64,000 nucleotides of DNA, from the NCBI RefSeq assembly GCF_002776525.5, contig NC_045441.1, positions 88,725,101-88,789,100 of the forward strand. The letters are read 5' to 3'. Of this stretch, positions 34,419-47,328 are shown in pieces. The position numbers and the translations under genes were made by a program. This DNA comes from Piliocolobus tephrosceles (lineage: Eukaryota; Chordata; Mammalia; Primates; Cercopithecidae). Within the stretch, counting starts at the first letter, position 1. The number at the start of each line of letters is the position of its first letter. The notes under the pieces were generated by a model. The model was not told the DNA's origin. It did no database searches and saw nothing but the letters and a program-made list of their open reading frames with translations.

Positions 34419-35774
34419 AAGAAATGAAATAATTTTTATTCCCAGGCAAGATGGCCGAAAGAAAGAGCTCCCATCTGTAGCTCCCAGTGAGACCAACATA
34501 GAAGGCAGGTGATTTCTGCATTTCCAACTGAGGTGCCTGGCTCATCTCTTTGGGACTGGTTAGACAGTGGGTGCAGCCCACAGAGGGTGAGCGCAAGCAG
34601 CGTGGAGTGTTGCCTCACAGGGAAGTGCAAGGGATTGGGGAACTCCTCCCCTGGCCAAGGGAAGTCATGAGAGACTGTGTCATGAGGGATGGAGCTATCA
34701 GGCCCAGACACTATGCTTTCCCCATGGTCTTTGCAACCCATGGACCAGGAGATTCCCTCTGGTGTCTGCATTACCAGAGCCCAGGGTTTCAAGCACAAAG
34801 TTGGGTGACTGTATGGGCAGACACTGAGCTAGCTGCAGGAGGTTTTTTTCATACCCCAGTGGTGCCTGGAACACCAGTTAAGCAGAATTGTTCACTCCCC
34901 TGGAGAGGAAAGTGAAGCCAGGGAGCCAAGTGGTGTTGCTCAGTGGATCCTACCACCACAGAGCCCAATAAGCTAAGACCCACTGGCTTGAAATTCTTGC
35001 TGTCAGCACAGCAGTGTGAAGTTGACCTGGGACACTCAAGCTTGGTGGCGGGACGGGCGTCTGCCATTACTGAGGCTTCAGTAGGCGGTTTTCCCTTCAC
35101 AGTATAAACAAAGCCACCAGAGAATTCAGATAGTGCAGAGCCCATCCTAGCTCGGCAAAACCGCTGTAGCCAGACTGCCTCTCTAGATTCCTCCTCTCTG
35201 AGCAGGGGATCTCTGAAAGAAAGGCAGCACCCTAGGCAGGAGCTTATGGGTAAAACTCCCATCTCCCTGGGACAGAGGACCTGGGGCAAAGGGTGGCTGT
35301 GGGTGCAGCCTCAGTCGACTTGAATGTTCCTGCCTGCTGACTCTGAAGATAGCAGTGGATCTACCAGCACAGTGCTTGAGCTCTGCTAAGGGACAGACTG
35401 CTTCCTCAAGTGGGTCCCTGACCCCCAGGTCTCCTGATGGGGAGATACCTCCTAGCAGGGGTTGACAGACACCTCATACAGGAGAGCTCCAGCTGACATC
35501 TGGCAGGTGCCCCTCTCAGATGAAGCTTCCAGAGGAAGGAACAGGCAGCAATCTTTGCTGTTTTGCAGCCTCTGCTGGTGATACCCAGGCAAACAGGGTC
35601 TGGAGTGGAACTCCAGCAAACTCCAGCAGACCTGGAAAAGAGGAGCCTGACTGTCAGAAAGAAAACCCACAAGCAGGAAATGATAGCATCAACATCAACA
35701 AAAAGGATGACCACTCAAAAACCCTATCTGAAGGTTATCAGCCTCAAAGACAAAAGGTAGGCAAATCCACGAAG

Positions 35775-36794
35775 TTGAGGAAAAACCAGGACAAAAAGCC
35801 TGAAAATTCCAAAAACTAGAATGCCTCTTCTCCTCCAAAGGATCACAACTCCTCACCAGCAAGGGAAGAAAACTGGACAGAGAATGAGTTTGATGAACTG
35901 ACAGAAGTATACTTCAGAAAGTGGGTAATAACAAGCTCCTCCGGGCTAAAGGAGCTTGTTCTAACTCAATGCAAGGAAGCTAAGAACCTTGATAAAAGGT
36001 TACAGGAACTACTAACTAGAATAACCAGTTTAGAGAAGAACATAAATGACCTGATGGAGCTGAAAAACACAGCATGAGAACTTCGTGAAACATACACAGG
36101 TATCAATAGCCAAATCAAGAAGAAGAAAGGATATTAGAGATTGAAGATCAACTTAATTAAATAAAGCATGAAGACAAGATTAGAGAAAAGATTATGAAAA
36201 GGAATGAACAAAGCCTCCAATAAACATGGGACTATGTGTAGAAACAAACCCTACATTTGATTGGTGTACCTGAAAGTGAAGGGGAGAATGCAACCAAGCT
36301 GGAAAACACACATCAGGATATTATCCAGGAGAACATCCCCAACCTAGTAAGACAGACCAATATTCAAATTCAGGAAATACAGAGAACACCACAAAGATAC
36401 CCTTGACAAGAGCAACCCCAAGACACATAATCATCAGATTCACCAAGTTTTAAATGAAGGAAAAATGTTAAAGGCAGTCAGAGAGAAAGGTCAGGTTACC
36501 CACAAAGGGAAGCCCATCAGACTAACAGCAGATCTCTTTGCAGAACCCCTACAAGCCAGAAGAGCATGGAGGTCAACATTCAACATTCTTAAAGAAAAGA
36601 ATTTTCAACCCAGAATTTCATATCCAGTCAAACTAAGCTTCATAAGTGAAGGAGAAATAAAACCCTTTACAGACAAGCAAATGCTGAGGGATTTTGTCAC
36701 TACCAGGCCTGCTTTACAAGAGCTCCTGAAGGAAGCACTAAATATGGAAAGGACAAACCACTACCAGAAACTGCAAAAACATATGAAAATGTAA
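35775..36794 (+). pseudogene. L1 ORF1 remnant (RNA-binding chaperone), disabled
   Basis: The interval is 340 codons long, the family's usual size. The start codon is TTG instead of ATG, codon 15 is TAG (35817-35819), and other stops and indels follow. The C-terminal part remains open from 36465, with GKPIRLTADL, FNILKEKNFQPRISYP and RDFVTTRPALQELLKEALNM, ending in TAA at 36792-36794. Confidence 0.9.
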
Positions 36795-37184
36795 AGACCA
36801 TCAACACTATGAAGTAACTGCATCAACTAATGGCAAAATAACCAGCTAGCATCATAATGACAGCATCAAATTCACCCATAACAATATTAACCTTAAATGC
36901 AATTTGGCTAAATGCCCCAATTAAAAGACTCAGACTGGCAAATTGGATAAAGAGTCAAGATCCATCAGTATGCTGTATTCAGGAGACCTCTCTCACATGC
37001 AAAGACATACGTAGGCTCAAAATAAAGAGTTGGAGGAAGATTTACCAAGCAAATGGAAAGCAAAAACAAAAAGCAGGGGTTGCAATCTTCATCTCCGATA
37101 AAACAGACTTAAACCAACAAAAATAAAAAAAAGAAAAAAAGAAGGACATCACATAATGGTAAAGGAATCAATGTAACTAGAAGA

Positions 37185-37331
37185 GTTAACTATCCTAAAT
37201 ATATATGCACCTAATAGAAGAGCACCTGGATTTGCTAACTATCCTAAATATATATGCACCTAATAGAGGAGCACCTGGATTTGCTAACTACCCTAAATAT
37301 ATATGCACCTAATAGAGGAGCACCCGGATTC
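37185..37331. repeat. 49-bp tandem triplication inside L1 ORF2
   Basis: Three head-to-tail copies start at 37185, 37234 and 37283 and share GCACCTAATAGA and GAGCACC. They differ by only a few bases. L1 ORF2 normally has one copy. Two added units (98 bp) shift the frame. Confidence 0.95.
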
Positions 37332-39881
37332 ATAAAGCAAGTTCTTGGAGACTTACAAGGACACTTAGTCTCCCACACAATAATAGTGGGAGACTTTAAC
37401 ACCCCACTGTCAATATTAGACAGATCAATGAGACAGAAAATTAACAAGGATATTCAGGACTTGAACTTAGCTCTGGACCAAGTGGACCTGATAGACATCT
37501 ATAGAACTCTCCACCCCAAATCAATAGAGTATACATTCTTCTCAGCACCACATCACACTTATTCTAAAACTGACCACATAATTGGAAGTAAAACACTCCT
37601 CAGCAAATGCAAAAGAACAAAAATTGTAACAGTCTCTCAGACCACAGTGCAATCAAATTAGAACTCAGGATTAAGAAACTCACTCAAAACTGCACAACTA
37701 CATGGAAACTGGACAATCTGCTCCCAAATGACTAGTGGGTAAATAATGAAATTAAGGCAGAAATAAATAAGTTCTTTGAAATCAATGAGAACAAAGACAA
37801 AACTTACCAGAATCTCTGGGACACAGCTAAAGCAGTGTTTAGAGGGAAATTTATGGCACTAAATCCCCACAGGAGAAAGTGGGAAAGATCTAAAATTGAC
37901 ACCCTAACATCACAATCAAAATATCTGGAGAAGCAAGAGCAAACAAATTCAAAAACTAGCAGAAGACAAGAAATAACTAAGATCAGAGCAGAACTGAAGA
38001 AGATAGAGATATGAAAACCCTTCAAAAAATCAATGAATCTAAGAGCTGTTTTTTTTTTTAAAGATTAACAAAATAGATAGACTGCTAGCCAGACTAATAA
38101 AGAAGAAAAGAGAGAAGCATCAAATAGACACAATAAAAAATGATAAAGGGGATATCACTCATGATCTTACAGAAATACAAACTATCATCAGAAAATACTA
38201 TAAATACTTCTCTGCAAATAGACCAGAAAATGTAGAAAAAAATGGAAAAATTCCTGGACACATGCACCCTCCCATGACTAAACCATGAGGAGTTGTATCC
38301 CTGAATAGAACAATAATAAATTCTGAAATTGAGGCAATAATTAATAGCCTACCATCCTAAAAAAGCCTACAGGACCAGATGGATTCACAGCTGAACTCTA
38401 CCAGAGGTACAAAGAGGAGCTGGTACTATTCCTTCTAAAACTATTCCAAACAACAGAAAAAGAGGAACTCCTCCCTAACTCTTTTTATGAGGCCAGCATC
38501 ATTCTGTTAGCAAAACCTGGCAGAGATACAACAAAAAAAGAAAATTTCAGTCCAATATCTCTGGTGAACATTGATGTGAGGATCTTCAACAAAATACTGG
38601 CAAACTGAATCCAGCAGCACATTAAAAAGCTTATACACCATGATCAAGTCAGCTTCATCCCTGGGATGCAAGGTTGGTTCAACATACGCAAATCAGTAAA
38701 TGTGATCTATCACATAAACAGAACTAATTGCAACAACCACATGATTATCTCAATAGATGCAGAAAAGGCCTTCAATAAAATTCAACACCCCTTCATGCTA
38801 AAAACACTCAATAAATGAGGTATTGATGGAATGTATCTCAAAGTAATAAGAGCTATTTATGACAAACCCACAGCCAGTATCATCATGGATGGGCAAAAGC
38901 TGGAAGCATTCCCTTTGAAAATCGACACAAGACAAAAATGACCTCTCTCCCCACTCCTATTCAACATAGTATTGGAAGTTCTGGCCAGGACCATCATGCC
39001 AGAGAAAAAAATAAAGGGTATTCAAATAGGAAGAGAGGAAGTCAGATTGTCTTTGCTTGCAGATGACATGATTGTATATTTAGAAAACCCCATCATCTCA
39101 GCCCAAAAACTCCTTAAGCTGATAAGCAATGTCAGTAAAGTCTCAAGATACAAAATAATGTGCAAAAATAACAAGCATTCCTATACACCGGTAATAGACA
39201 GAGAGCCAAATCATGAGTGGTTGCTACAAAGATAAAAAAATACATAGGAAAACAACTTACAAGCAATGTGAAGGACCACTTCAAGGAGAACTACAAACCA
39301 CTGCTCAAGGAAATAAGAGAGGACACAAACAAATGGAAAAACATTCCATGCTCACGGATAGGAGAAATCAATATCATGACAATGGCCATACTGCCCAAAG
39401 TAATTTATAGATTCAATGCTATCCCCATCAAGGTACCATTGGCTTTCTTCACAGAATTAGAAAAAGCTATTTTAAATTTAACATGGAACCAAAAAGAGCC
39501 GGTATAGCCGAGACAATCCTAAGCAAAAAGAACAAAGCTGGAGGCATCACACTACCTTACTTCAAACTATAATACAAGGCTACAGTAACCAAAACAGTGT
39601 GGTACTGGCACCAAAACAGATATGTAGGCCAATGGAACAGAACGGAGTCCTCAGAAATAACACCACACATCTGCAATCATCTGATATTTGACAAACCTGA
39701 CAAAAACAAGCAATGGGGAAAGGATTCCCTATTTAATGAATGGTGTTGGGAAAACCGGCTAGCTATATGCAGATAACTGAAACTGGATCCTTTCCTTTCC
39801 TTATACAAAAATTAACTCAAGATACATTAAAGATTTAAATGTAAGACCTAAAACCATAGAAACTCTAGATGAAAACCTAGG

Positions 39882-39930
39882 CAGTATCATTCAGGACATG
39901 TCCTGAATGTCCAGTATCATTCAGGACATG
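39882..39930. repeat. Short duplication with perfect 20-bp palindrome in L1 ORF2
   Basis: CAGTATCATTCAGGACATG occurs at 39882-39900 and 39912-39930. Between them the 20-base palindrome ATTCAGGACATGTCCTGAAT (39889-39908) is created. L1 normally has one copy. Confidence 0.95.
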
Positions 39931-41024
39931 GGCAAAGACTTCATGACTAAATCACCAAAAGCAATGGCAACACAAGCTGAAATTGACAAATGTGAACTAA
40001 TTAAACTAAAGAGCTTCTGCACAGCAAAAGAAACTATCATCAGAGTGAACAGGCAACCTACAGAATGGGAGAAAATTTTTGCAAACTTTCCATCTGACAA
40101 AGGGCTAATATCCAGAATTTAGAAGGAACTTAAACAAATTTGCAAGAAAAAAAAAAAAAAACATCAAAAGGTGGGTGAAGGATGTGAACAGACACTTCTC
40201 AAAAGAAGACACTTACGTGGCCAAGAAACATAGGAAAAAAGCTTATCATCACTGATCATTAGAGAAATGCAAATAAAAACCACAATGACACACCATCTCA
40301 TGCCGTTAGAATGATGATCATTAAAAAGTCAGGAAACAACAGATGCTAGAGAGGATGTGGAGAAATAGGAATGCTTTTACACTGTTGGTTGGAGTGTAAA
40401 TTATTTCAACCTTTGCTGAAGACAGTGTGATGATTCCTCAAGGACCTACAGCTAGAAATACCATTTGACCCAGCAATCCCATTACTGAGTATATACCCAA
40501 ATGATTTTAAATCATTCTACTATAAAGACACATGCACACGTATGTTTATTGCAGCACTGTTCACAATAGCAAAGACTTGGAACCAACCCAAATGCCCATC
40601 AAGGAGAGATTGGATAAAGAAAATGTGACACATATACACCACTGAATACTATGAAGCCATAAAAAAGAATGAGTTCATGTCCTTTGCAGGGAAATGGATG
40701 AAGCTGGAAACCATTATTCTTAGCAAACTAACACAGGAACAGAAAACCAGACGCTGTATATTCTCGTTCATGAGTAGGAGATGAACAATGAGAACATATG
40801 GGCACAGGGAAGGGATCATCACACGCTCGGGCCTATCCGGGGGTAAGGGGCAAGGAGAGGGATAGTTTTGGAAAAATACCTAATGTAGATGATGGGTTGA
40901 TGGGTGCAGCAAATCACCATGGCACATATATACCTATGTAATAAACTGCACATTATGCACATGTATCCCAGAACTTAAGTATAATAAAGATAAAAAAGGG
41001 AAAAAAAGAAATGAAACCATTTTT

Positions 41025-41704
41025 AAATTTAATCTATCTCAGGTAAGTAAAGAATAATTGTATTCTAAAAATATGGTAGCAAATATAATTTCTAAATGTA
41101 AATTCATGTTTAATGTGAAGTAGCATTTTTTTTTTTCAGGTAGAGATTTATAAAGCAGAAATGTTACTGCTTTTACTGATAGTTAAGAAAAATATAAATT
41201 AAAGTCATAATGTATACTTACCAATCTCACTACAGGTTATTAATATGTTGGTGTGTAAATTTTCTTTCAGATATGTAGCAATATATTTGAACACACAGGT
41301 TATTTTTGTAAGAATGGGTTCATGTTGTACATGTTGCTTTTTCATCTGCTAAGAAGTGCTTTTTATGCCTTGGATTAGAGATATGCTTCCTCCATTTTAT
41401 CTCATCATATTCCTTTATTTGAATGTACCATAATTCATGTACCCAATTTTATTATTGCAGGGAATTTTGGTTGTTTCTAGTATTATTTTCTTTTTATAAA
41501 TTATATTGCTGTCATTATTAGTATACATATGTCTTTATGCACTTGTTTGATTATCTCCCATGTATGAATTCCAAAATAAAATTGCCTGGCGAATGAGAAG
41601 GTATTTTGGGAACCTCCTCATGTAGATTTAGAATAATATTATTTTTCCATTTTATTCCACCATCTTCTTATTCAAGCATTACCCTGAAATCAAGGCACTT
41701 TAAA
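41025..41704. other. Intronic sequence between L1s, no gene seen
   Basis: AT-rich unique sequence. The end holds the left copy of the next L1's target-site duplication (41705-41719). Confidence 0.4.
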
Positions 41705-43252
41705 ATGCTTACTTTCTTTTTTAATTTATTTATTAACTTTGATTATAAGTTCCAGGGTACATGTGCGGGATGTGCAGGTTTGTTACGTGGTAAACATGTG
41801 CCATAGTGGTTTGCTGCACTGATCAACCCATCACCTAGGTATTAAGCCCAGCACCCATTAGTTGTTCTGCCTGATGCCCTCCCCAACTTTTCCCCACCCT
41901 GACAGGCCCCAGTGTGTGTTGTTTTCCTCCATGTATCCATGTGTTCTCATCATTCAGTTCCCACTTATAAGTAAGAATATGCTGCGTTTGGTTTTCTGTT
42001 TCTGTGTTAGTTTGCTGAGGATAATGGCTTCCATTATCTCCATCCATGTCCCGCAAAGGACGTGATCTCGTTCCTTTTTAAGGCTGCATAGTATTCCATG
42101 GTGTATATGTACCATATTTTCTTTATCAAGTCTATCATTGGTGGGCATTTGGGTTGATTCCACGTCTTTGCTCTTGTGAATATTGCTGCAATGAACATAT
42201 GTGTGCATGCGTTTTTATAATAGAAGAATTTATATTCCTTTGGGTATATACCCAGTAATGGAATTGCTGGGTCAAATGGTATTTCTGGTTCTAAATCTTT
42301 GAGGTAGTGCCACGATGTGTTCCACATGAATGAACTAATTTACATTTCCACCAACAGTGTATAAGGGTTTGTTTTTCTCCACAACCTTGCCAGCATCTGT
42401 TGTTTCTTGACTTTTTAATAATCACCATTCTGAGTGGCATGAAATGGCATCTCATTGTGGTTTTTATTTGCATTTCTCTAATGATCAGTGATGTTGACCT
42501 TCTCATATATTTATTGGCTGCATGAATGTCTTCTTTTGAGAAGTGTCTATCCATATCCTTTGCCCACTTTTAAGTGGAGTCGCTTTTTTTTTTTTTTTTT
42601 TTTTTTTTTGCTTGTAAATTTGTTTAAGTTCCTTGCAGACTCTGGATATTAGACCCTTGTCAGATGGCTAGATTGCAAAAATTTTCTCCCATTCTGTAGG
42701 TTGTCTATTCACTCTGATGATAGCTTCTTTTGCTGTGCAGAAGATCTTTAGTTTATTTAGATCTCATTTATCAAGTTTTCCATTTGTTGCAATTGCTTTT
42801 GGTGTTTTCATCATGAATTCTTTGCCATGCATATGTCCTGAATGGTATTGTCTAGATTTTCTTCTAGGGTTTTTATAGTTATGGGTTTTACATTTAAATC
42901 TTTAATCCATCTTGCTTTAATCTTTGTATAAGCTGTAAGGAAGGGGTCAAGTTTCAGTTTTCTGCATATGGCTAGCTAGTTCTTCCAGCACTATTTATTA
43001 AACAGGGAATCCTTTCTCCATTGCTTGTTTTTGTCAGATTTGTCAAAGATGAGATGGTCGTAGATGTGCAGTCTTATTTCTGAGTTCTCTATTCTGTTCC
43101 ATTGGTCAATGTGTCTGCTTTTGTACCAGTACCATGGTGTTTTGGATACTGCAGCCTTGTAGCATTGAAGTCAGGTAGTGTGATGCCTCCAGTTTTTTTC
43201 TTTTCACTTAGGATTGTCTTGGTTATATGGGCTCTGTTTTAGTTCCATATGA

Positions 43253-43879
43253 TTTATTATTATTATTATTATTTTTTATTATACTTTAAGTTCTGGGGTA
43301 CATGTGCATAACGTGCAGGTTTGTTACATATGTATACTTGTGCCATGTTGGTGTGCTGCACCCATCAACTCGTCAGCACCCATCAATTCATCATTTATAT
43401 CATGTATAACTCCCCAATGCAATCCCTCCCCCATCCCCCCTCCCCATGATAGGCCCCAGTGTGTGATGTTCCCCTTCCCGAGTCCAAGTGATCTCATTGT
43501 TCAGTTCCCACCTATGAGTGAGAACATGCGGTGTTTAGTTTTCCGTTCTTGTGATAGTTTGCTAAGAATGATGGTTTCCAGCTGCATCCATGTCCCTACA
43601 AAGGACACAAACTCATCCTTTTTTATGGCTGCATAGTATTCCATGGTGTATATGTGCCACATTTTCTTAATCCAGTCTGTCACAGATGGACATTTGGGTT
43701 GATTCCAAGTCTTTGCTATTGTGAATAGTGCCGCAATAAACATACGTGTGCATGTGTCTTTGTAGTAGCATAATTTATAATCCTTTGGGTATATACCCAG
43801 TAGTGGGATGGCTGGGTCATATGGTACATCTAGTTCTAGATCCTTGAGGAATTGCCATACTGTTTTCCATAATGGTTGA
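43253..43879 (-). mobile_element. Nested 5'-truncated L1PA, antisense
   Basis: Begins with a (TTA)n-T6 tail, then the L1PA 3' UTR (TTATACTTTAAGTTCTGGGG) and the ORF2 C-terminus up to AATGGTTGA. It is inserted in the older L1's ORF2. No target-site duplication is visible, and about 10 bases expected of the host L1 (after CCATATGA) appear missing. Confidence 0.85.
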
Positions 43880-43974
43880 CAGTTTTTTCCTAATTCTGTG
43901 AAGAATGTCAGTGGTAGTTTAATGGGAATAGCGTTGAATCTACAAATTACTTTGGGCAGTATGGCCATTTTCAC
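43501..43974 (-). other. 157-codon chimeric reading frame over the L1-L1 junction
   Basis: The frame starts in the host L1 ORF2 (MAILPKVICRFNAIPI) and runs without a stop through the junction near 43879 into the C-terminal part of the nested L1 ORF2, ending FSLIGGN. Both halves are L1 protein sequence, so this is a chance in-frame fusion of two ORF2 pieces, not evidence of a gene. Confidence 0.8.
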
Positions 43975-45040
43975 AATATTGATTCTTCCTATCCATGAGC
44001 ATGGAATGTTTTTCCATTTGTTTGTGTCCTATCTGATTTCATTGAGCACTGGTTTGTAGTTCTCCTTGAAGAAGTCCTTCACATACCTTGTTAGCTGTAT
44101 TCTTAGGTATATTATTCTCTTCTTAGCAATTGTGAATGGGAGTTCATTCATGATTTGGCTCTCTGCATGCCTGTTGTTGGTGTACAGGAATGCTAGCAAA
44201 TTTTGCATATTGATTTTGTATCCTGAGACTTTGTTGAAGTTGCTTAACAGCTTAAGAATATTGGCAGCTGAGATGGTAGGATTGTCTAGATATAGAATTA
44301 TGTCATCTGCAATAAAAGACAAATTGACTTCCTCTCTTCCTATTTAAAAACCTGTTATTTCTTGATGCTGCCTGATTGCTCTGGCCAGAACTTCCAATGC
44401 TATTTTGAATAAGAGTGGCGAGAGAGGGCATTCTTGCCTTGTGCTGGTTTTCAAGAGGAATGCTTTCAGTTTTTGCCCATTCAATATGATATTGGTTATG
44501 GGTTTATCATATGTGGCTCTTATAATTTTGAGTATGTTACTTCAACATCCAGTTTATAGAGAATTTTTAACATGAAGAGATGTTGAATTTTATCAAAGGC
44601 CTTTTCTATGTCTATTGAGAAAATCATGTAGTTTTTGTCTTTAGTTCTGTTTACGTGATGAATTACATTTATTGATTTGTGTATGTTGAACCAACTTTGC
44701 ATCCAACTGATGAAGCCAAATTTATCATAGTGGATAAGCTTTTTGATGTGCTGCTGGATTCGGTTTGCCAGTATTTTATTGAGTATTTTTGCATCCATAT
44801 TCATCAGGGATATTGGCCTGAAGTCTTCCTTTCTTGTTGTATCTCTGCCAGATTTTGGTATCAGGATGATGCTGGCCTCATAAAATGAATTAGGAAAGGA
44901 TTCCCTCCTTTTCAATTGTTTGGAATAGTTTCAGGAGAAATGGTACCAGCTCCTCTTTGTACCTCTGGTAGAATTCAACTGTAAATCCATCTGGTCCTGG
45001 GCTGTTTTTGGTTGGTAGGTTAAACATGCCTACTTTCTTT

Positions 45041-47024
45041 AAGCTAGGTTTATTCACATTATTATTCTAAATATTAGGTATATGTCAGTTCTGAATTTTG
45101 ATTAGCAAATACAAATCAGATATACACCAAAGTCAGTGAACAAATTTATTTCACAAAATCATGTGTTCCTTTCATCATTTGTATTTTTTTTTAATATGGA
45201 ATTCTACAGACAACCTTATTGAATATTTTAAAATCTCTCATTTCTATCACTTTATTCATTCTGAGCTATAGAGGCCATATAAGATGGGAAACTCCCTCTT
45301 TTCTCCCAGGATTTATTAAATAAAGAATAGATCATTTATTTAACTAGTTACAGTGAGTCTACTTAATTATTGATTACCTACTAAATGTCAGGATATTATT
45401 TTTAGAGGTTTTAATAAAAGAGAAACATGGTTTTGCTTATCTCTCTCTGTCTTTCTCTCTATTCACAGGTACACAGATATATATTTATATTACCCACAGT
45501 TAATGATATTATATCCTCTTTTCCAACAGTAGCACTCATTTTTTTTTCTAATTTATGAACTTTCATTTTGTTTCTCCTTTTAAAATATGTAGTGAGGGAA
45601 GGATATAGTATTACCTCAGATGTGACAAATTCAAGGCAAATGTGATAACTCCTTCTTAGTATATCCATAGCAGGTATTATTAATAAGTTGTGCCATTTTT
45701 TTTTTCCTTTTAAGTCAAGAGATAGCATCAAGATTCTTAGTACAGAGCTTCAGTGAACACCACCAATATTTTCTTCATTTCTCGTTTTCTACTGAAAACA
45801 AATAGAACTGATGGGCCATTTAAAATAACAAAAATGTGTTAATAATAGGTTGTTGTAGCTCAAGGGATCACATTTATGGTTGCTTGATAAAATATAAAAG
45901 TCAATTAAGTAAACTCCAGATAAGCAACACGATGCTTTTTGTTTTTGGTTTTGTTTCTGGGTTTTTTATTTTGTTTTGTTCAAGTGTGTTCCAAATATTT
46001 TTTGTGGACATACTTATTGTAAAATTATTTGTATTTATCTAAATATTTTTATTTTAATTTCTCGGCTAAATTTGGCAAATCAAAGATTTTTTTCTGTATT
46101 TTAGAAAAATGGCCAGAAAAATATAAAATTATAATAACTATTAAAAGTTGTCCCATAAGTTTAATACATAATAAGAACAAAAATAAGCATCCAGAAGACA
46201 TTGAATAACCCAAAGATCTGCAAGACTTGTTAAATAAGGTATTACTATATAAAAATAAAATAATGATTTTAATAAAAGGAGTTATAGTTTTCTAAAAGAC
46301 AATTTTCTAATATCTATCAGAATATAAAGTTTTGGACCATTTTTGAGCCACTATATAAGAATGCATGGCAGGTATGTTTTTCTATGTGTGGATACAGTAC
46401 ACATATAATATACACGTGTGTGCATATGTGGATGTCTGCAGTATCATATATGATGAAAATATAAGATATTTGATAAACCATTATGTATAACAATCTCATG
46501 TTTGAGAAAATATATATTCATGTATGTGTATGAAAGATATCCCCAGTTTTAATATATTTTATTGTATTTATCTTTGGGCAGAAGCATATGAATTATGTTC
46601 ACTTTCTCTTGAACACCTATTTGAATTGTCTTTTATATTGACATTTATAATTAGAATGCCTGTAAAACTATTTTATTTTAACAACAGCAACAAAAATACT
46701 AGCTACTCAAATAATAGAGTAAAGAAAGTCATTGAGGTAAATTTTACCAATACTTAATCAAGCACTATCCAAATGAGAATAACCTTGAGCCAATAGACTT
46801 TGTGTATTCCTGTTTTATCGATAATGCCTCTCTAGTTGTAATATGCATCCTAAGGACATCGTGGCTGATACTATTAAATACAAATTTTTATAAGTTTATT
46901 ACCAGAATGAAGTAGTAGCTATAAAACGAAGTACTAAAATCAAAAAACATACTTGTCACTTACACAAAGGCAACCAGCTGTATAATGAGGTCAGAGAGAA
47001 GATAAAGATTCCACGGTATCTGAG
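45041..47024. other. Intronic sequence, no gene seen
   Basis: 2 kb of AT-rich unique DNA. No recognised repeat or coding signal. Confidence 0.4.
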
Positions 47025-47180
47025 AAATCTGAGTTTAAAACCTCAGTTGTTCTAATTTTTCAGATTGTGTGATTTTGGTTTAATTACTTAACCTTCATTA
47101 ACATCAGTTTTTTCAACTACAAGTAAAACAGTAGCTACTTAATTGTTAAAATTCTGAATCATAATAGGTACTGACAATGT
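47025..47180 (+). mobile_element. MIR element, sense
   Basis: TCTGAGTTTAAAACCTCAG, TGTGATTTTGGTTTAATTAC and TTAACATCAGTTTTTTCAAC follow MIR order. Decayed. Confidence 0.6.
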
Positions 47181-47328
47181 TCACTTTACCAGTTTCTCAT
47201 TACCTTTCTTACTCTGACTTATTTCTTCTCTGACTTCTCACCACTCCCAATGCTGGTGCCATCTCTTCTGTCATCGACCATCCCACTTTGACCATAAAAG
47301 GTGATGAGTAAAGCAGAATGCGCAAAGG

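Larger units (their letters stand above)
36857..40784 (+). pseudogene. L1 ORF2 remnant (endonuclease and reverse transcriptase), disabled
   Basis: Starts at ATG 36857 and reads the endonuclease N-terminus (TILTLNAIWLNAP, then CCIQET with the catalytic Glu). The frame is broken by a short deletion/stop region near 37126 and by the 49-bp triplication. The reverse transcriptase motif survives as SLLADDMIVYLENP near 39040-39090, with Leu before the ADD. The C-terminal region extends to TGA at 40782-40784. It is in many short frames, not a working enzyme. Confidence 0.9.
34438..41005 (+). mobile_element. Near full-length L1PA-type LINE-1, inactive
   Basis: Begins with the L1 5' leader landmark CAAGATGGCCG and continues through 5' UTR (34438-35774), ORF1 (35775-36794), ORF2 (36857-40784) and 3' UTR (40785-41005) to an A-rich tail with AATAAAG. 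It is flanked by AAGAAATGAAA-NN-ATTTTT at 34419-34437 and 41006-41024 (two mismatches), which shows a single target-primed insertion. Loss of the ORF1 start, many stops and frameshifts, and a 49-bp triplication make it dead. The 5' UTR type (TTAGACAGTGGGTGCAGCCC) fits a mid-age L1PA. It lies in sense orientation within SEMA3E intron 1. Confidence 0.95.
41720..45025 (-). mobile_element. 5'-truncated older L1 (L1PB/old L1PA), antisense, with nested L1
   Basis: Antisense 3' UTR from 41720 (CATGTGCCATAGTGGTTTGC), then ORF2 running upward in coordinate to 45025, where it is 5'-truncated. ATGCYTACTTTCTTT flanks it at 41705-41719 and 45026-45040. Another L1 interrupts it at about 43253-43879. The reverse transcriptase motif reads SFIADDIILYLDNP near 44270-44320. 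Confidence 0.92.

Noticed and set aside
35406..35819. Several ORFs of about 65-102 codons on both strands
   Set aside because: They lie in the 5' UTR and ORF1 start of the L1. They are repeat-derived and not conserved genes.
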